Source: Alistipes senegalensis
Lineage (GTDB): Bacteria > Bacteroidota > Bacteroidia > Bacteroidales > Rikenellaceae
Length of the DNA stretch: 64,000 nucleotides
Direction: 5' to 3'
Assembly: GCA_023664045.1 (NCBI GenBank)
Contig: JAMPGH010000001.1
Coordinates: forward strand, 900,487-964,486
Part shown: one piece after another, positions 8,362 to 17,711 of the stretch
How the letters are laid out: each line of letters begins with the position of its first letter
How positions within the stretch are numbered: the first letter of the stretch is position 1
Notes under the pieces: generated by a model
What the model was told of the DNA's origin: nothing
What the model saw: the letters and a program-made list of their open reading frames with translations, nothing else
Databases searched by the model: none
Made by a program: the position numbers and the translations under genes

Positions 8362-10875
8362 CTACAGCTTGGTCAGTTTGGCATAGTTGGCCAGCAGGGT
8401 CTTTTCGCCGGCGTTGTCGAAGGCGATCACCAGCTTCCGGTCGCCCTGAAGCATCTCGATGCGGCGGATGACGCCGACGCCGAATTTCTGGTGCTCGACG
8501 CGCTCGCCGACGGCGTAGCCCCCGCTTGCGGCGGTCGTCTCGCCCGTCGCCGGACGGGCGCCCAGCCGGCGCATCCCCTCGGTCGAGGGACGCGGCGTAC
8601 GGACCAGCGCCGGATCGGGCGCTTTCTTCGGAGCCTCGAACCGCGAAGCGCCGCCGAAGCCGTTGCCGCGGCTGCCCGAATAGCCGACCGCCGACCGGTT
8701 GCCGCCCTGCGGACCTCCCGGCTGCGGCATACGCGCATAACGGCGGGCCGGGCCGCTGCCGTAACCCCGTTCGTCCTCCCGGACCGGCTGCTTCTGCTGG
8801 AAGCGGTAGTCGAAGCGGCGGCGCAGCTCGTCGATGGCCGACGCTCCCTTCGCAGGCTGCGAGGGCCGCTCGTCGTCGGGCTCGACCGCATTTTCGAGAT
8901 ACTGCGGATCGATCTCGCGCAGGAAGCAACTGGGGCGCGAAAACTCCATGTTGCCCCACTTGAAACGCATCTCGGCGTAGGAGAGCGTCGCGGCGACTTT
9001 GGCGCGCGTGAGGGCCACGTAGAAGAGACGCCGCTCCTCCTCCAGTCCGTCGGGCGATTCGACGGCCCGCTGCGAGGGGAAAAGGTTCTCTTCGAGGCCT
9101 ACGATATACACATATTTGTATTCGAGCCCTTTGGCCGAATGAACGGTCATCAAGGTTACTTTATTGTGATCCTCGGGATCGTCCTTGTCCATGTCGGTCA
9201 TCAGCATGACGTTCTGCAGCCACTCCTCGAGGGTCGCCTCCTCCTCGGGCTCCCGCTCGCCGCCCCGGATTTCGGCGTCGCGCTGCTCCTTGAAGAGCTG
9301 CATGGAGTTCAGCAGCTCCTCGATATTCTCGAGCGCCGAGGTCGCCTCGGGGGTGTTCTCCTGCCGGTAGAGGGCCAGAATACCCGACTTGGAGGCGATC
9401 TCCAGACCGAATTCGTACAAACCCTTTTCGGTGCGGAGCGCCGCCAGCGACCGGATCAGCGCCACGAACTCCGCGACCTTGCGGACAATGGCCCGCTGCA
9501 CGGGATCGGCCGGCGCTTCGGCCGCCAGCGCATCGACCGCCTCCCACATCGAGAGGCCTCGCTCGGCGGCCAGCTGGGCGATGCGCGACACGGTCGTATC
9601 GCCGATGCCGCGCGTCGGATAGTTGACGATGCGGCGGAACGCCTCGTCGTCGCGCGGATTGACGACCAGCCGGATGTAGGCCATCAGGTCCTTGATCTCC
9701 TTGTGGTCGTAGAACGACGAACCCTTGTAGATGCGATAGGGAATGCCGCGGCGCCGCAGATTCTCCTCCAGCACGGCCGACTGGTTGTTGGTACGGTAGA
9801 GGATCACGGCCTCGGCCCACTCGTCGCCCGCGGCGCGCACCCGGTCGCGCAGATCGGAGACCACTTTTTCGGCCTCCTCGCGGTCGTTGTAGGCCCGCAG
9901 CACGCGGATCTTCTCGCCCCGGGCACCCTCCGAAAAACAGGTTTTATCTAACCGTTTGGAATTATGCTGAATTACAGAATTAGCCGCATTGACAATCGTC
10001 TGCGTGGAGCGGTAGTTCTGCTCGAGCTTGAAGACCTGCGCATCGGGAAAATCCTTCTGGAAAGAGAGGATGTTTTCGATCTTGGCGCCGCGGAACGAAT
10101 AGATCGACTGCGCGTCGTCGCCCACGACGCACACCCGCGAATGGGTCTGCGAGAGGCGGCGGATGATGACGTACTGCGCGTAGTTGGTGTCCTGATACTC
10201 GTCAATCAAAATATATTGGAACTGCTCCTGACAACGGGCCAAAACCTCAGGATGATCACGCAACAGGATGTTGGTCTGCAATAAGATGTCGTCGAAATCC
10301 ATCGCTCCGTTGTGCTTGCAACGTTCGCAATAGATATTGTATATCCTACCGAACTCGGGAATCTGCGCCTGCCGGTCTTCGGCAACGCAGCGGTTGTTAG
10401 CCAGATAGGCTCCGGGCGTAATCAGGCCGTTCTTGGCGAACGAGATCCGAGACGCGAGACGCGCGGGCTTGTATTTGTCGTCGTCGAGGTTCAGCTCGCG
10501 GACGATGGTCTTGAGCAGGTTCTTGCTGTCCGAGGGTTCGTAGATCGTGAACGCCTGCGGAAAACCGATCCGCTCGGCGTTCTCGCGCAGGATGCGCGAA
10601 AAGACGGAGTGGAACGTACCCATGCGGATGTAGCGGCTGCGGTTGTCGGGCAGCATCTGCGCGATGCGCTCGCGCATCTGCTCGGCGGCCTTGTTGGTGA
10701 AGGTGAGCGCGAGAATGTTGTGCGGCGCGACCCCCTGCTCGATCATGTAGGCGATGCGCGAGGTCAGGACGCGCGTCTTGCCCGATCCGGCGCCCGCGAT
10801 GATGAGCGACGGCGAATCGTAGTTCACGACGGCGGCGCGCTGGGCCTCGTTGAGCGTATCTAAATCCAAAAGCAC
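8362..10875 (-). CDS. UvrD/PcrA-type superfamily 1 DNA helicase
   Basis: 3'-5' helicase for repair and replication. Walker A is AGAGSGKT near residue 30 and motif II is LIDEYQDTN. Motif IV-type FKLEQNYRST and the C-terminal LMTVHSAKGLEYKYV and VALTRAK motifs are all present. A Gly/Arg-rich linker leads to a Tudor-like C-terminal domain (YAVGERVEHQKFGVGVIRRIEML) typical of PcrA. The frame is open up to ATG 10932, but that lies at the -33 box of a good promoter (10902-10933), so I place the start at GTG 10875, giving 837 residues beginning MLLDLDTLNEAQRAAV. Confidence 0.93.
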   Translation of the reverse strand: MLLDLDTLNEAQRAAVVNYDSPSLIIAGAGSGKTRVLTSRIAYMIEQGVAPHNILALTFTNKAAEQMRERIAQMLPDNRSRYIRMGTFHSVFSRILRENAERIGFPQAFTIYEPSDSKNLLKTIVRELNLDDDKYKPARLASRISFAKNGLITPGAYLANNRCVAEDRQAQIPEFGRIYNIYCERCKHNGAMDFDDILLQTNILLRDHPEVLARCQEQFQYILIDEYQDTNYAQYVIIRRLSQTHSRVCVVGDDAQSIYSFRGAKIENILSFQKDFPDAQVFKLEQNYRSTQTIVNAANSVIQHNSKRLDKTCFSEGARGEKIRVLRAYNDREEAEKVVSDLRDRVRAAGDEWAEAVILYRTNNQSAVLEENLRRRGIPYRIYKGSSFYDHKEIKDLMAYIRLVVNPRDDEAFRRIVNYPTRGIGDTTVSRIAQLAAERGLSMWEAVDALAAEAPADPVQRAIVRKVAEFVALIRSLAALRTEKGLYEFGLEIASKSGILALYRQENTPEATSALENIEELLNSMQLFKEQRDAEIRGGEREPEEEATLEEWLQNVMLMTDMDKDDPEDHNKVTLMTVHSAKGLEYKYVYIVGLEENLFPSQRAVESPDGLEEERRLFYVALTRAKVAATLSYAEMRFKWGNMEFSRPSCFLREIDPQYLENAVEPDDERPSQPAKGASAIDELRRRFDYRFQQKQPVREDERGYGSGPARRYARMPQPGGPQGGNRSAVGYSGSRGNGFGGASRFEAPKKAPDPALVRTPRPSTEGMRRLGARPATGETTAASGGYAVGERVEHQKFGVGVIRRIEMLQGDRKLVIAFDNAGEKTLLANYAKLTKL

Positions 10876-10901
10876 GGTATATTCGCTGAATGATTCGGCC
10901 G

Positions 10902-10933
10902 CAAAATTACGACTTTTATTCCGCCGATGCAAA
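10902..10933 (-). promoter_or_regulatory. Promoter of the UvrD-type helicase operon
   Basis: On the minus strand TTTG (10933-10930), 20 bases, TAATTTTG (10909-10902). It overlaps the last codons of the GH43 gene and fixes the helicase start downstream at 10875. Confidence 0.75.
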
Positions 10934-12631
10934 CGCCCCCTCGGGAAGCCGCCCCGTGTGGAGCCCGATGATCGCGCCGTTGAATCCGCGGGCCGTGCGG
11001 GTACTCAGATTCCGGGTGTCGACCCCCTGCGCCGCCACGACGAAGGGGCCGTCGCCGACAGCGAATTCGAGGTCGCAGCTTCCGCCCGCAGCCCGCACGC
11101 GCAAGGTCAGCTCCTTCTTCGCGTCCTCGGGTCGGAGCGGCAGAAAACCCACCGTTTCGACCCCTTGCGGGAGGCCCTTTTCGGCCCGGACGACGATCAC
11201 GGCTTCGGCGCCCTCGCGGCGCGTCTTGCCGAAAAGCAGGTAATGGCGGTCGTTCTGAAACAGAGCCGCGCCGGCGAACTGCCCCTCGGCAGGGCTGCAC
11301 TGCAACGCGGTCTCGGCCGTAAAGTCGGCATGCTGCTGGCGGCAGCCCCAGAATGCCGGATTGGCCACCTCGTCGATGCGGCGGCCGTTGTCCCGGAGCA
11401 GGAGCCCGCGGCGGTCGGTGCGCCACCACTCGCCGCGCGGCGTGCGGATCGTCAGCCAGCGGAAGTCGAGGCCCCCGGAGAAGTCGGTGCTCCACGCGAA
11501 ATTGCCGGTCATGGGATCGCCGGCCCCCTCGAGCCCCGGTTTGCGGACGACGGTCGGCACGGCCTCGCCCGGCGGCAGGATCACGGGGAATCCGTCGTCC
11601 CACGAAACGGGCAGCAGAAAAGTTTCGCGTCCCGTATTGTAGAAATCGTCGGCATAGGGCCGGCATCCCAGAAAGACGGAGTACCACCGGCCGTCGGGCG
11701 TACACACCATGTCGGCATGGCCCGTGCTGGTTACCTTGTCGGGCCGGTCGGCCGGCAGATCGCGCTGCGTGAGAACGGGATTGCGAGGATAAGGCACGTA
11801 AGGCCCCTTCACGCAGGAAGACTTGAGCGCCACCTGCGAATGGGCCTCGTAGGTGCCGCCCTCGGCCGCGAGCAGCACGTATTCGTCGCCGTGCCTGTAG
11901 AGATGGGGCCCTTCGAGCCATTCGGGCCGGGCGGCGAAGTCGACGCCGCCGTCGAGCAGCAACACCGGATCGCCCGCGACGCGGTCGGTCGCCGTGTCGA
12001 ACTCCCGGAGCCACAAGGCCCGGTGGCTGCTCCACTGCCGCCCGTGAGGGGGCATGCCGTTGTGGAGCAGGTAGGCGCGGCCGTCGTCGTCGAAGAAGAG
12101 CGAGGGATCGATGCCCTCGACCTCGGGCAGAAGGATCGGGTCGGACCACTCGCCGGCGAACGGATCGCGGCACTTGACGATGAAGTTTTCGATGCCGTCG
12201 ACGCAGGTGTTGATGACGTAGAACGTGTCGTTGTGGGGATTGTAGCTGATGTCCGGAGCGTAGACGGCGCGGTTGAACCGCAGCGAGTCGAGCGGCACCT
12301 GCCCGGGACGGTCGAGCACGAAACCGATCTGCCGCCAATGGACCAGATCGCGGCTGTGGAAGATCGGGATCGACGGAAAGAACGTGAACGACGAGTTGAC
12401 CAGAAAGTAGTCGTCGCCGCGGCGGCAGATGCTCGGGTCGGGGTGGAATCCGGCCAGCACGGGGTTGAAATACTCGCTCTGCGGATCGATCGGACGGTCG
12501 AAGCGGGCGTCGTGTCCGCTGTACGAAAAACGGGTGAAACGGGCTTCGCCCCCGGCGAGCGGGCGGCTGCAGGCGCCGCACGCCGCAACGGCGGCGAGGA
12601 GCACGGCGAAGAAAATACGGTGCGGAATCAT
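10916..12631 (-). CDS. Lipoprotein glycoside hydrolase family 43 (beta-xylosidase/arabinofuranosidase type)
   Basis: A 571-residue exported lipoprotein (VLLAAVAACGACSRP). The five-bladed propeller carries the GH43 residues: base Asp in GFHPDPSIC (about residue 65), the pKa-modulating Asp in APDISYNP, and acid Glu in EWLEGPHLYR. A C-terminal concanavalin-like domain (from about residue 370, GLDFRWLTIRTPRGEW...) matches the GH43 accessory domain of bacterial beta-xylosidases. It acts outside the cytoplasm on arabinose- or xylose-containing glycans; exact specificity cannot be read. Its ATG overlaps the previous stop as TGATG, making it the third gene of an operon with a C10 peptidase and a lipoprotein. 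Confidence 0.9.
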   Translation of the reverse strand: MIPHRIFFAVLLAAVAACGACSRPLAGGEARFTRFSYSGHDARFDRPIDPQSEYFNPVLAGFHPDPSICRRGDDYFLVNSSFTFFPSIPIFHSRDLVHWRQIGFVLDRPGQVPLDSLRFNRAVYAPDISYNPHNDTFYVINTCVDGIENFIVKCRDPFAGEWSDPILLPEVEGIDPSLFFDDDGRAYLLHNGMPPHGRQWSSHRALWLREFDTATDRVAGDPVLLLDGGVDFAARPEWLEGPHLYRHGDEYVLLAAEGGTYEAHSQVALKSSCVKGPYVPYPRNPVLTQRDLPADRPDKVTSTGHADMVCTPDGRWYSVFLGCRPYADDFYNTGRETFLLPVSWDDGFPVILPPGEAVPTVVRKPGLEGAGDPMTGNFAWSTDFSGGLDFRWLTIRTPRGEWWRTDRRGLLLRDNGRRIDEVANPAFWGCRQQHADFTAETALQCSPAEGQFAGAALFQNDRHYLLFGKTRREGAEAVIVVRAEKGLPQGVETVGFLPLRPEDAKKELTLRVRAAGGSCDLEFAVGDGPFVVAAQGVDTRNLSTRTARGFNGAIIGLHTGRLPEGAFASAE

Positions 12632-13284
12632 CAGAACTCTACTTTTTTATTCGCTTCGAAGACCGTGCCGTCGTCGGCAGTCAGGCGCACGAAGAGCTTA
12701 CGATTGCCGCGGATTTGCGGCAAACGGTCGAAATGGACAAAAAAACCCTCGTGCGGCAAAAGGGTCATGTCGTCCCGCGTAAGTTCCGACACCCGCTTAC
12801 TGATCGGGTAATACTCCCCGTCTTCCTCCTCGGAATACTTCTCGGTATAACCGCTTCGGATATACGGCAGCGGAGTGGTGCTCCAAAAATGAAGCAGATC
12901 GTTCAGCGACGTTCCCGCCGGATGGTCCGCATCCCAGTCCGTATCGCTCCATATCTCCAACTCGACAAAATCGCGGGCACAACACATTCTGGGAATGGGG
13001 TCCACCGAATGAAAAACTCTCACCCGCCGATTATAAGAGACATCGCCGTGTTTCTGGCACAACGCCTCGTAGTAATCGCGTTCCTTCTCGAAATATACCC
13101 CCCATTCTTCACGCGACCAACTAAAAACGATATCGTAATACAGCTTGTTAGTGCCTTGCGTTATATATATTCCGTCCATTCCCCGATAGCCCATTACGAA
13201 AGCGCGGCAGTAATAGACATCGGACCCTCCGATGAAGCAGCTCGTAAGGAACAATGAACCCAGCAAAAAAAGCAATCGTTTCAT
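12631..13284 (-). CDS. Lipoprotein of unknown function between C10 peptidase and GH43 genes
   Basis: A 217-residue lipoprotein (LLFLLGSLFLTSCFIGG). I do not recognise the mature domain, which is rich in Tyr, Trp and acidic residues. It starts inside the peptidase stop (ATGA at 13284-13281) and ends inside the GH43 start, so translation of all three is coupled. Its base composition is AT-richer than the GH43 gene. Genes directly after C10 peptidases in Bacteroides sometimes encode their inhibitors; that is a possible role here but nothing in the sequence proves it. An in-frame ATG at 13332 lies inside the peptidase gene and is rejected. Confidence 0.75.
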   Translation of the reverse strand: MKRLLFLLGSLFLTSCFIGGSDVYYCRAFVMGYRGMDGIYITQGTNKLYYDIVFSWSREEWGVYFEKERDYYEALCQKHGDVSYNRRVRVFHSVDPIPRMCCARDFVELEIWSDTDWDADHPAGTSLNDLLHFWSTTPLPYIRSGYTEKYSEEEDGEYYPISKRVSELTRDDMTLLPHEGFFVHFDRLPQIRGNRKLFVRLTADDGTVFEANKKVEF

Positions 13285-14705
13285 GATTCGGAAGATTTCG
13301 GTTTGTCGTAGGTAACTATGCGGAACCACCAAGTGTAGTTTCTGCTATTCTCTCCCCGCGTCTCGGGAGTGTCGGAATTTTCGCCTTCTGTCTCTTCCTT
13401 ATCTTCTATAACCGGATTTTTTGCGTCAAATACTTTACTGGCGAAATATCCGTCGTAATCTCCGCCCCAACCCCAGTTGCAGTGCAGAAGAAGTTTCTTT
13501 TGGACCTTTGTATTTATCAGTTCCGAGCCTCTATAGGTTTTAACGGTATTTTCGTATCTTCCATAACCGTCGATTACCCACGCATGACCATGACATTCAG
13601 GTGTCAATCCTCCGATAAACACCGGGCAGGAATCTCTCAAACTCGATAAGATTATGTCCGCATCGTAGCCGATATGACGCTTCGTTCCGGAATAACCGAT
13701 ACTTTTCAAAAACTTTTGGGCTCTCTTCGGAGTAGAGAAAGATTCTTTGCTCCCCCAAAAACCATAATTTACCTTGCATCCTTTGCCGACTCTGACAGAA
13801 AGATCGGCCAATTCATTGTCGATCCCATCTTTATCAACGATTATCGTTGTTTCATTACCGTCGTCATCCGTTTCGGTAATCATTCCTTTTACATATCCTT
13901 CTGTACCGTATTGCTTTGCCAATTTCCAGTTGCAATAATCCTCAGGATACTCGTGAAACGCCATGATCTGAGCGACGGCAATCGCCACGCATCCGGCCGA
14001 ATAATTATGGCCTATCTTCAGGTTGAACGGCTTGCTTTGTTTCCATCGGGTAGTCAGCAAGGGAAGAAGCCGATCCTCGGTAAATTCCCATTCGCTTTCC
14101 TCTTCGTAAACCACTTCGCCATACTCCGGGCCCTCCAAATAGGAATCGACGAATCGTTTGTTCATAATCATCGGACCGAGGTAATCATCGGGCTTATATA
14201 TCTCGGATGCACCCAAATAATACTCTTCATCCTCCTCGCAGTAGAGATTTTCGGGCGTTCGCCACGCATCGGGATCGGGAATTTCACTCACCAATTCCTC
14301 CTCCGTGATGACATACCTGTCGTAAATCGCAACGACCGGATCGAGGCGGTTGTCCGCAGAGAGAATCGCACTGCCTTCACCGTTTTCGAATTCGACGATA
14401 TAGGCGATCGGAGTATCGTCCAAATTCTTCAACTCCCCGAAACTGCGAGTTACGCTCGGGGCAAAGTCCGCCCGCGAAACCGAAGTAACGGACCGCACGG
14501 TTCGAGGGGTTCCCGACGCCCGGGTTTCGGGGACATCGATGGCTTCCAATGCACAGGCCAAATGCTCCAAAGCCTCCTCCTGAGAGACGAAATGCGAATC
14601 CGCAACGACCGCGGGACTTTCGGGTTCGGGACAAACGGAATCCGTTGCGCAACCCGCCCAACAGAGTGCGACGAAAGCGCCCGCCAACCAATAAAATTTT
14701 CTCAC
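13281..14705 (-). CDS. C10 family (streptopain-like) cysteine peptidase, lipoprotein precursor
   Basis: A 474-residue secreted peptidase with a lipoprotein-like signal (GAFVALCWAGCATD). An inhibitory propeptide of the Spi type covers about residues 35-190. The mature enzyme has catalytic Cys in NYSAGCVAIAVAQIM (about residue 239), catalytic His in CHGHAWVIDGYG (about residue 377), and the HCNWGWGG motif that supplies the oxyanion and Trp. Relatives include streptococcal SpeB and the Bacteroides bfp proteases. A repeat of acidic/Thr-rich sequence near the C-terminus is unusual. Composition is AT-richer than surrounding genes, consistent with later acquisition. Confidence 0.92.
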   Translation of the reverse strand: MRKFYWLAGAFVALCWAGCATDSVCPEPESPAVVADSHFVSQEEALEHLACALEAIDVPETRASGTPRTVRSVTSVSRADFAPSVTRSFGELKNLDDTPIAYIVEFENGEGSAILSADNRLDPVVAIYDRYVITEEELVSEIPDPDAWRTPENLYCEEDEEYYLGASEIYKPDDYLGPMIMNKRFVDSYLEGPEYGEVVYEEESEWEFTEDRLLPLLTTRWKQSKPFNLKIGHNYSAGCVAIAVAQIMAFHEYPEDYCNWKLAKQYGTEGYVKGMITETDDDGNETTIIVDKDGIDNELADLSVRVGKGCKVNYGFWGSKESFSTPKRAQKFLKSIGYSGTKRHIGYDADIILSSLRDSCPVFIGGLTPECHGHAWVIDGYGRYENTVKTYRGSELINTKVQKKLLLHCNWGWGGDYDGYFASKVFDAKNPVIEDKEETEGENSDTPETRGENSRNYTWWFRIVTYDKPKSSES

Positions 14706-14855
14706 GGGATGATTATCTTAAAAGATTAACAGATGACAAGATAGGGAAAAATCGAAAAAACCGGAATTTTTTATACGTTATTTTATTATTTTTGCAATAA
14801 TTTCGACGTGAAAACGTTGCTGGATCGGAAAACAATCGAAAACGAACATACAACC

Positions 14856-15854
14856 ATGAGCGAAGTCATCAACATCAAGGAACTCAACGAACGCATCGAG
14901 CGCGAATCGGTCTTCGTGGAGACGCTGCGCGGAGAAATGGGCAAGGTGATCGTCGGGCAGGGACATCTGGTCGACACGCTGCTGATCGGTCTGCTGTCCA
15001 ACGGCCACATCCTCCTGGAGGGCGTGCCGGGGCTGGCCAAGACGCTGGCCATCACCACGCTGGCCAAAGCCGTCGACGCCGAATTCTCGCGCATCCAGTT
15101 CACGCCCGACCTGCTGCCCGCCGACCTGATCGGCACGCTGATCTACTCGCAGAAGAACGAGGATTTCGTAGTCCGCAAGGGCCCGATATTCGCCAACTTC
15201 GTGCTGGCCGACGAAATCAACCGCTCGCCGGCCAAAGTGCAGTCGGCCCTGCTGGAGGCGATGCAGGAGCGGCAGGTAACCATCGGCGAGGAGACCTACC
15301 CCCTGCCGCAGCCCTTTCTGGTGCTGGCCACGCAGAACCCCCTGGAGCAGGAGGGAACCTACCCGCTGCCCGAAGCGCAGGTCGACCGCTTCATGCTCAA
15401 GGCCAAGATCTCCTATCCCAACAAACAAGAGGAGCGCGACATCGTGCGCATGAACCTCGCGGGCACGGGCATGCCCGAAGTGAACAAGGTGATCTCGCCC
15501 GACGACATCGTCAAGGCCCGCAAGGTGGTCGAGGACGTCTACATGGACGAGAAGATCGAGAAATACATCATCGACATCATCTTCGCCACGCGCGAACCGG
15601 GCGAATACGCCCTCGGCAAGCTGCAGAACCTGATCGCCTGCGGCGGCTCGCCCCGCGCCTCGATCTCGCTGGCCAAAGCGGCCCGCGCCTACGCCTTCAT
15701 CCGCCGCCGCGGCTACGTGATCCCCGAGGACGTGCGCGCCGTCTGCCACGACGTGCTGCGCCACCGCATCGGCCTGACCTACGAAGCCGAAGCCGAAAAC
15801 ATCACCTCCGAAGAGATCGTAACCGAAATCCTCAACAACGTAATCGTGCCCTAA
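14856..15854 (+). CDS. MoxR-family AAA+ ATPase
   Basis: A 332-residue chaperone-like ATPase heading a MoxR/DUF58/VWA operon. Walker A is LEGVPGLAKT, Walker B is FVLADEINRSP, sensor 1 is LATQNPLEQEGTYPLPEAQ, and the C-terminal lid domain follows. Such ATPases are thought to help mature or insert substrates handled by the VWA proteins. A GTG at 14808 is in frame, but the ATG at 14856 (MSEVINIKELNERIERESVF) matches the usual family start. A -7 box TATTTTTG lies at 14787-14794. DUF58 begins five bases after its stop. Confidence 0.93.
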   Translation: MSEVINIKELNERIERESVFVETLRGEMGKVIVGQGHLVDTLLIGLLSNGHILLEGVPGLAKTLAITTLAKAVDAEFSRIQFTPDLLPADLIGTLIYSQKNEDFVVRKGPIFANFVLADEINRSPAKVQSALLEAMQERQVTIGEETYPLPQPFLVLATQNPLEQEGTYPLPEAQVDRFMLKAKISYPNKQEERDIVRMNLAGTGMPEVNKVISPDDIVKARKVVEDVYMDEKIEKYIIDIIFATREPGEYALGKLQNLIACGGSPRASISLAKAARAYAFIRRRGYVIPEDVRAVCHDVLRHRIGLTYEAEAENITSEEIVTEILNNVIVP

Positions 15855-15858
15855 GGCG

Positions 15859-16743
15859 ATGCAGGAGAACGAGAACGACCTCTTGAGACGCGTCCGCAAA
15901 ATCGAGATCAAGACCCGCGGGCTCTCCGACGAGATATTCGCCGGCAAGTACCATACGGCCTTCCGCGGCCGCGGCATGTCGTTTTCCGAAGTGAGGGAGT
16001 ACCGCGCCGGCGACGACGTGCGCGACATCGACTGGAACGTTACGGCCCGCTCGCGCAAACCCCACATCAAGATCTACGAGGAGGAACGCGAGCTGACGAT
16101 GATGCTTCTGGTGGACGTCTCGGCCTCGCGCGCCTTCGGCACCGCCGAACGCCTCAAGCAGCAGGTCATCACCGAGATCGCCGCCGTGCTGGCATTCTCG
16201 GCGGCGCAGAACAACGACAAGGTGGGTTGCATCTTCTTCTCGGACCGCATCGAAAAGTTCATACCCCCGAAGAAAGGGCGCAGCCACATTCTGACGATCA
16301 TCCGCGAACTGGTGGCCCTGCGTCCCGAATCGCGGGGCACGCGGCTTTCGGAGCCCGTGCGCATGCTGACCAACGTCAACAAGAAACGCTGCACGACCTT
16401 CATCCTCTCGGACTTCCTCGACCCGGCGGAGGACCGCACGGCGCTCGACGACGCCCTGAAAATCGCCGGCAGCAAGCACGATCTGGTGGGCATCCGCGTC
16501 TGCGATCCCCGCGAAGCGGAGATGCCCGATGTGGGGATCGTCGAGCTGCAGGACGCCGAGACGGGCCGCAAGCGGTGGGTCGACACCTCCTCGCGCGCCC
16601 TGCGCGACCACTACGCCCGGGCATGGGAGCGCCGCAGCGCCGAAATCGAAGAGCTGCTGCGCCGCCACCGCATCGACACGGCGACGGTCCGTACGGACGG
16701 CGATTACGTGGTCGAACTCATAAAACTATTCCGACAGCGATGA
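15859..16743 (+). CDS. DUF58 domain-containing protein
   Basis: A 294-residue soluble protein with the DUF58 core signature EVREYRAGDDVRDIDWNVTAR (split here after 20 residues by the family logo) and a VWA-like fold whose metal site is DVSASRAFG. DUF58 proteins almost always pair with MoxR and VWA membrane proteins, as here. No membrane segment is seen. The stop TGA overlaps the next start (ATGA at 16740-16743), so translation is coupled. Confidence 0.92.
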   Translation: MQENENDLLRRVRKIEIKTRGLSDEIFAGKYHTAFRGRGMSFSEVREYRAGDDVRDIDWNVTARSRKPHIKIYEEERELTMMLLVDVSASRAFGTAERLKQQVITEIAAVLAFSAAQNNDKVGCIFFSDRIEKFIPPKKGRSHILTIIRELVALRPESRGTRLSEPVRMLTNVNKKRCTTFILSDFLDPAEDRTALDDALKIAGSKHDLVGIRVCDPREAEMPDVGIVELQDAETGRKRWVDTSSRALRDHYARAWERRSAEIEELLRRHRIDTATVRTDGDYVVELIKLFRQR

Positions 16744-17705
16744 AACGACTATTGCTCCTCGGCCTGCTGCTGAGCGCCCCGGCCGCGCGGGGGCAGCGGA
16801 CGCCCGTCGTGGCGGCGCGCGTGGAACCCGACAGCGTGATGATCGGCGACCGCTTCGACTACATCATCGAAGTGGAGAAGGATCTGGTGCAGGCGGTGCA
16901 GTTTCCCGTCTTCGAACCCGACAAGGAGAACCGCAACCTCGAACTCATCGAAGAGTTTCCGGTCGACACGCTCGAACGCGACGGCCGCCGCCTGAAGCTG
17001 CGCAAGCGCTACCGGCTGGCCGTCTTCGAGGAGGGGAAGCACGATTTCGGCCCGGCGCAGGTGCTCTATGCCGACAAGAACATCGTCGACACGCTGCGCA
17101 CGGAGGAGCATCTCCGGCTGGAGGTCGCGACCTTCGAAATCGACTCGACGTCGCACTCGATCTTCGACCTCAAAGATCAGCGCACCCTGCCGTTCCGCTT
17201 CGGCGAGATCGGCGGATACGTCGGCTGGGGAGCGCTCGGCGCACTCCTGCTGGCGGCCGCGATCTACGGGCTGCTCCGGTGGCTGCGCAGCCGCGGCGCC
17301 ACGCTCGGAGGCCTCTTTCCGGGCAAGCCGCTCCTGCCGCCCCACGTGGAGGCGATCCGGGCGCTGGAAGCGCTCCATCACCAGAAGCTGTGGCAGAACA
17401 ACCGCCACAAACAATACTACTCGGGTCTCACGGACATTCTGCGCACCTACATCGCCCGCCGCTGGGAGGTGGGCGCGATGGAGATGACCTCCGACGAGAT
17501 CATCGCCGCGATGCGCAACGTCGAGCTGCCCGACAAGGCGCGCATGGATCTCGGGGCCCTGCTGCGCGAGAGCGATCTGGTGAAGTTCGCCAAAGCGACG
17601 CCCGATGCCGAAGAGAACGAAAACGCCTATCTGAAAGCCTACTACTTCGTCGAGGAGACCAAACCCGCGACCGAGCAGGCCGAGGAGAACCCCGAAAACG
17701 AATGA
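16740..17705 (+). CDS. Bat-operon membrane protein (BatD/DUF4381-like)
   Basis: A 321-residue protein with a signal peptide (LLLLGLLLSAPAARG), a periplasmic beta domain (about 20-155), one transmembrane helix (GWGALGALLLAAAIYGLL, about 163-180), and a cytoplasmic helical domain that contains HKQYYSGLTDILRTYI and GAMEMTSDEII. This is the architecture of the protein normally found between DUF58 and BatA in Bacteroidetes. It presumably links the MoxR/DUF58 pair to the membrane VWA proteins. Start overlaps the DUF58 stop by ATGA; the next gene begins six bases after its stop. Confidence 0.75.
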   Translation: MKRLLLLGLLLSAPAARGQRTPVVAARVEPDSVMIGDRFDYIIEVEKDLVQAVQFPVFEPDKENRNLELIEEFPVDTLERDGRRLKLRKRYRLAVFEEGKHDFGPAQVLYADKNIVDTLRTEEHLRLEVATFEIDSTSHSIFDLKDQRTLPFRFGEIGGYVGWGALGALLLAAAIYGLLRWLRSRGATLGGLFPGKPLLPPHVEAIRALEALHHQKLWQNNRHKQYYSGLTDILRTYIARRWEVGAMEMTSDEIIAAMRNVELPDKARMDLGALLRESDLVKFAKATPDAEENENAYLKAYYFVEETKPATEQAEENPENE

Positions 17706-17711
17706 CGCACC

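Noticed and set aside
10876..10932. Upstream ATG start for the UvrD-type helicase
   Set aside because: It lies over the -33/-7 promoter elements, so it would not be in the transcript.
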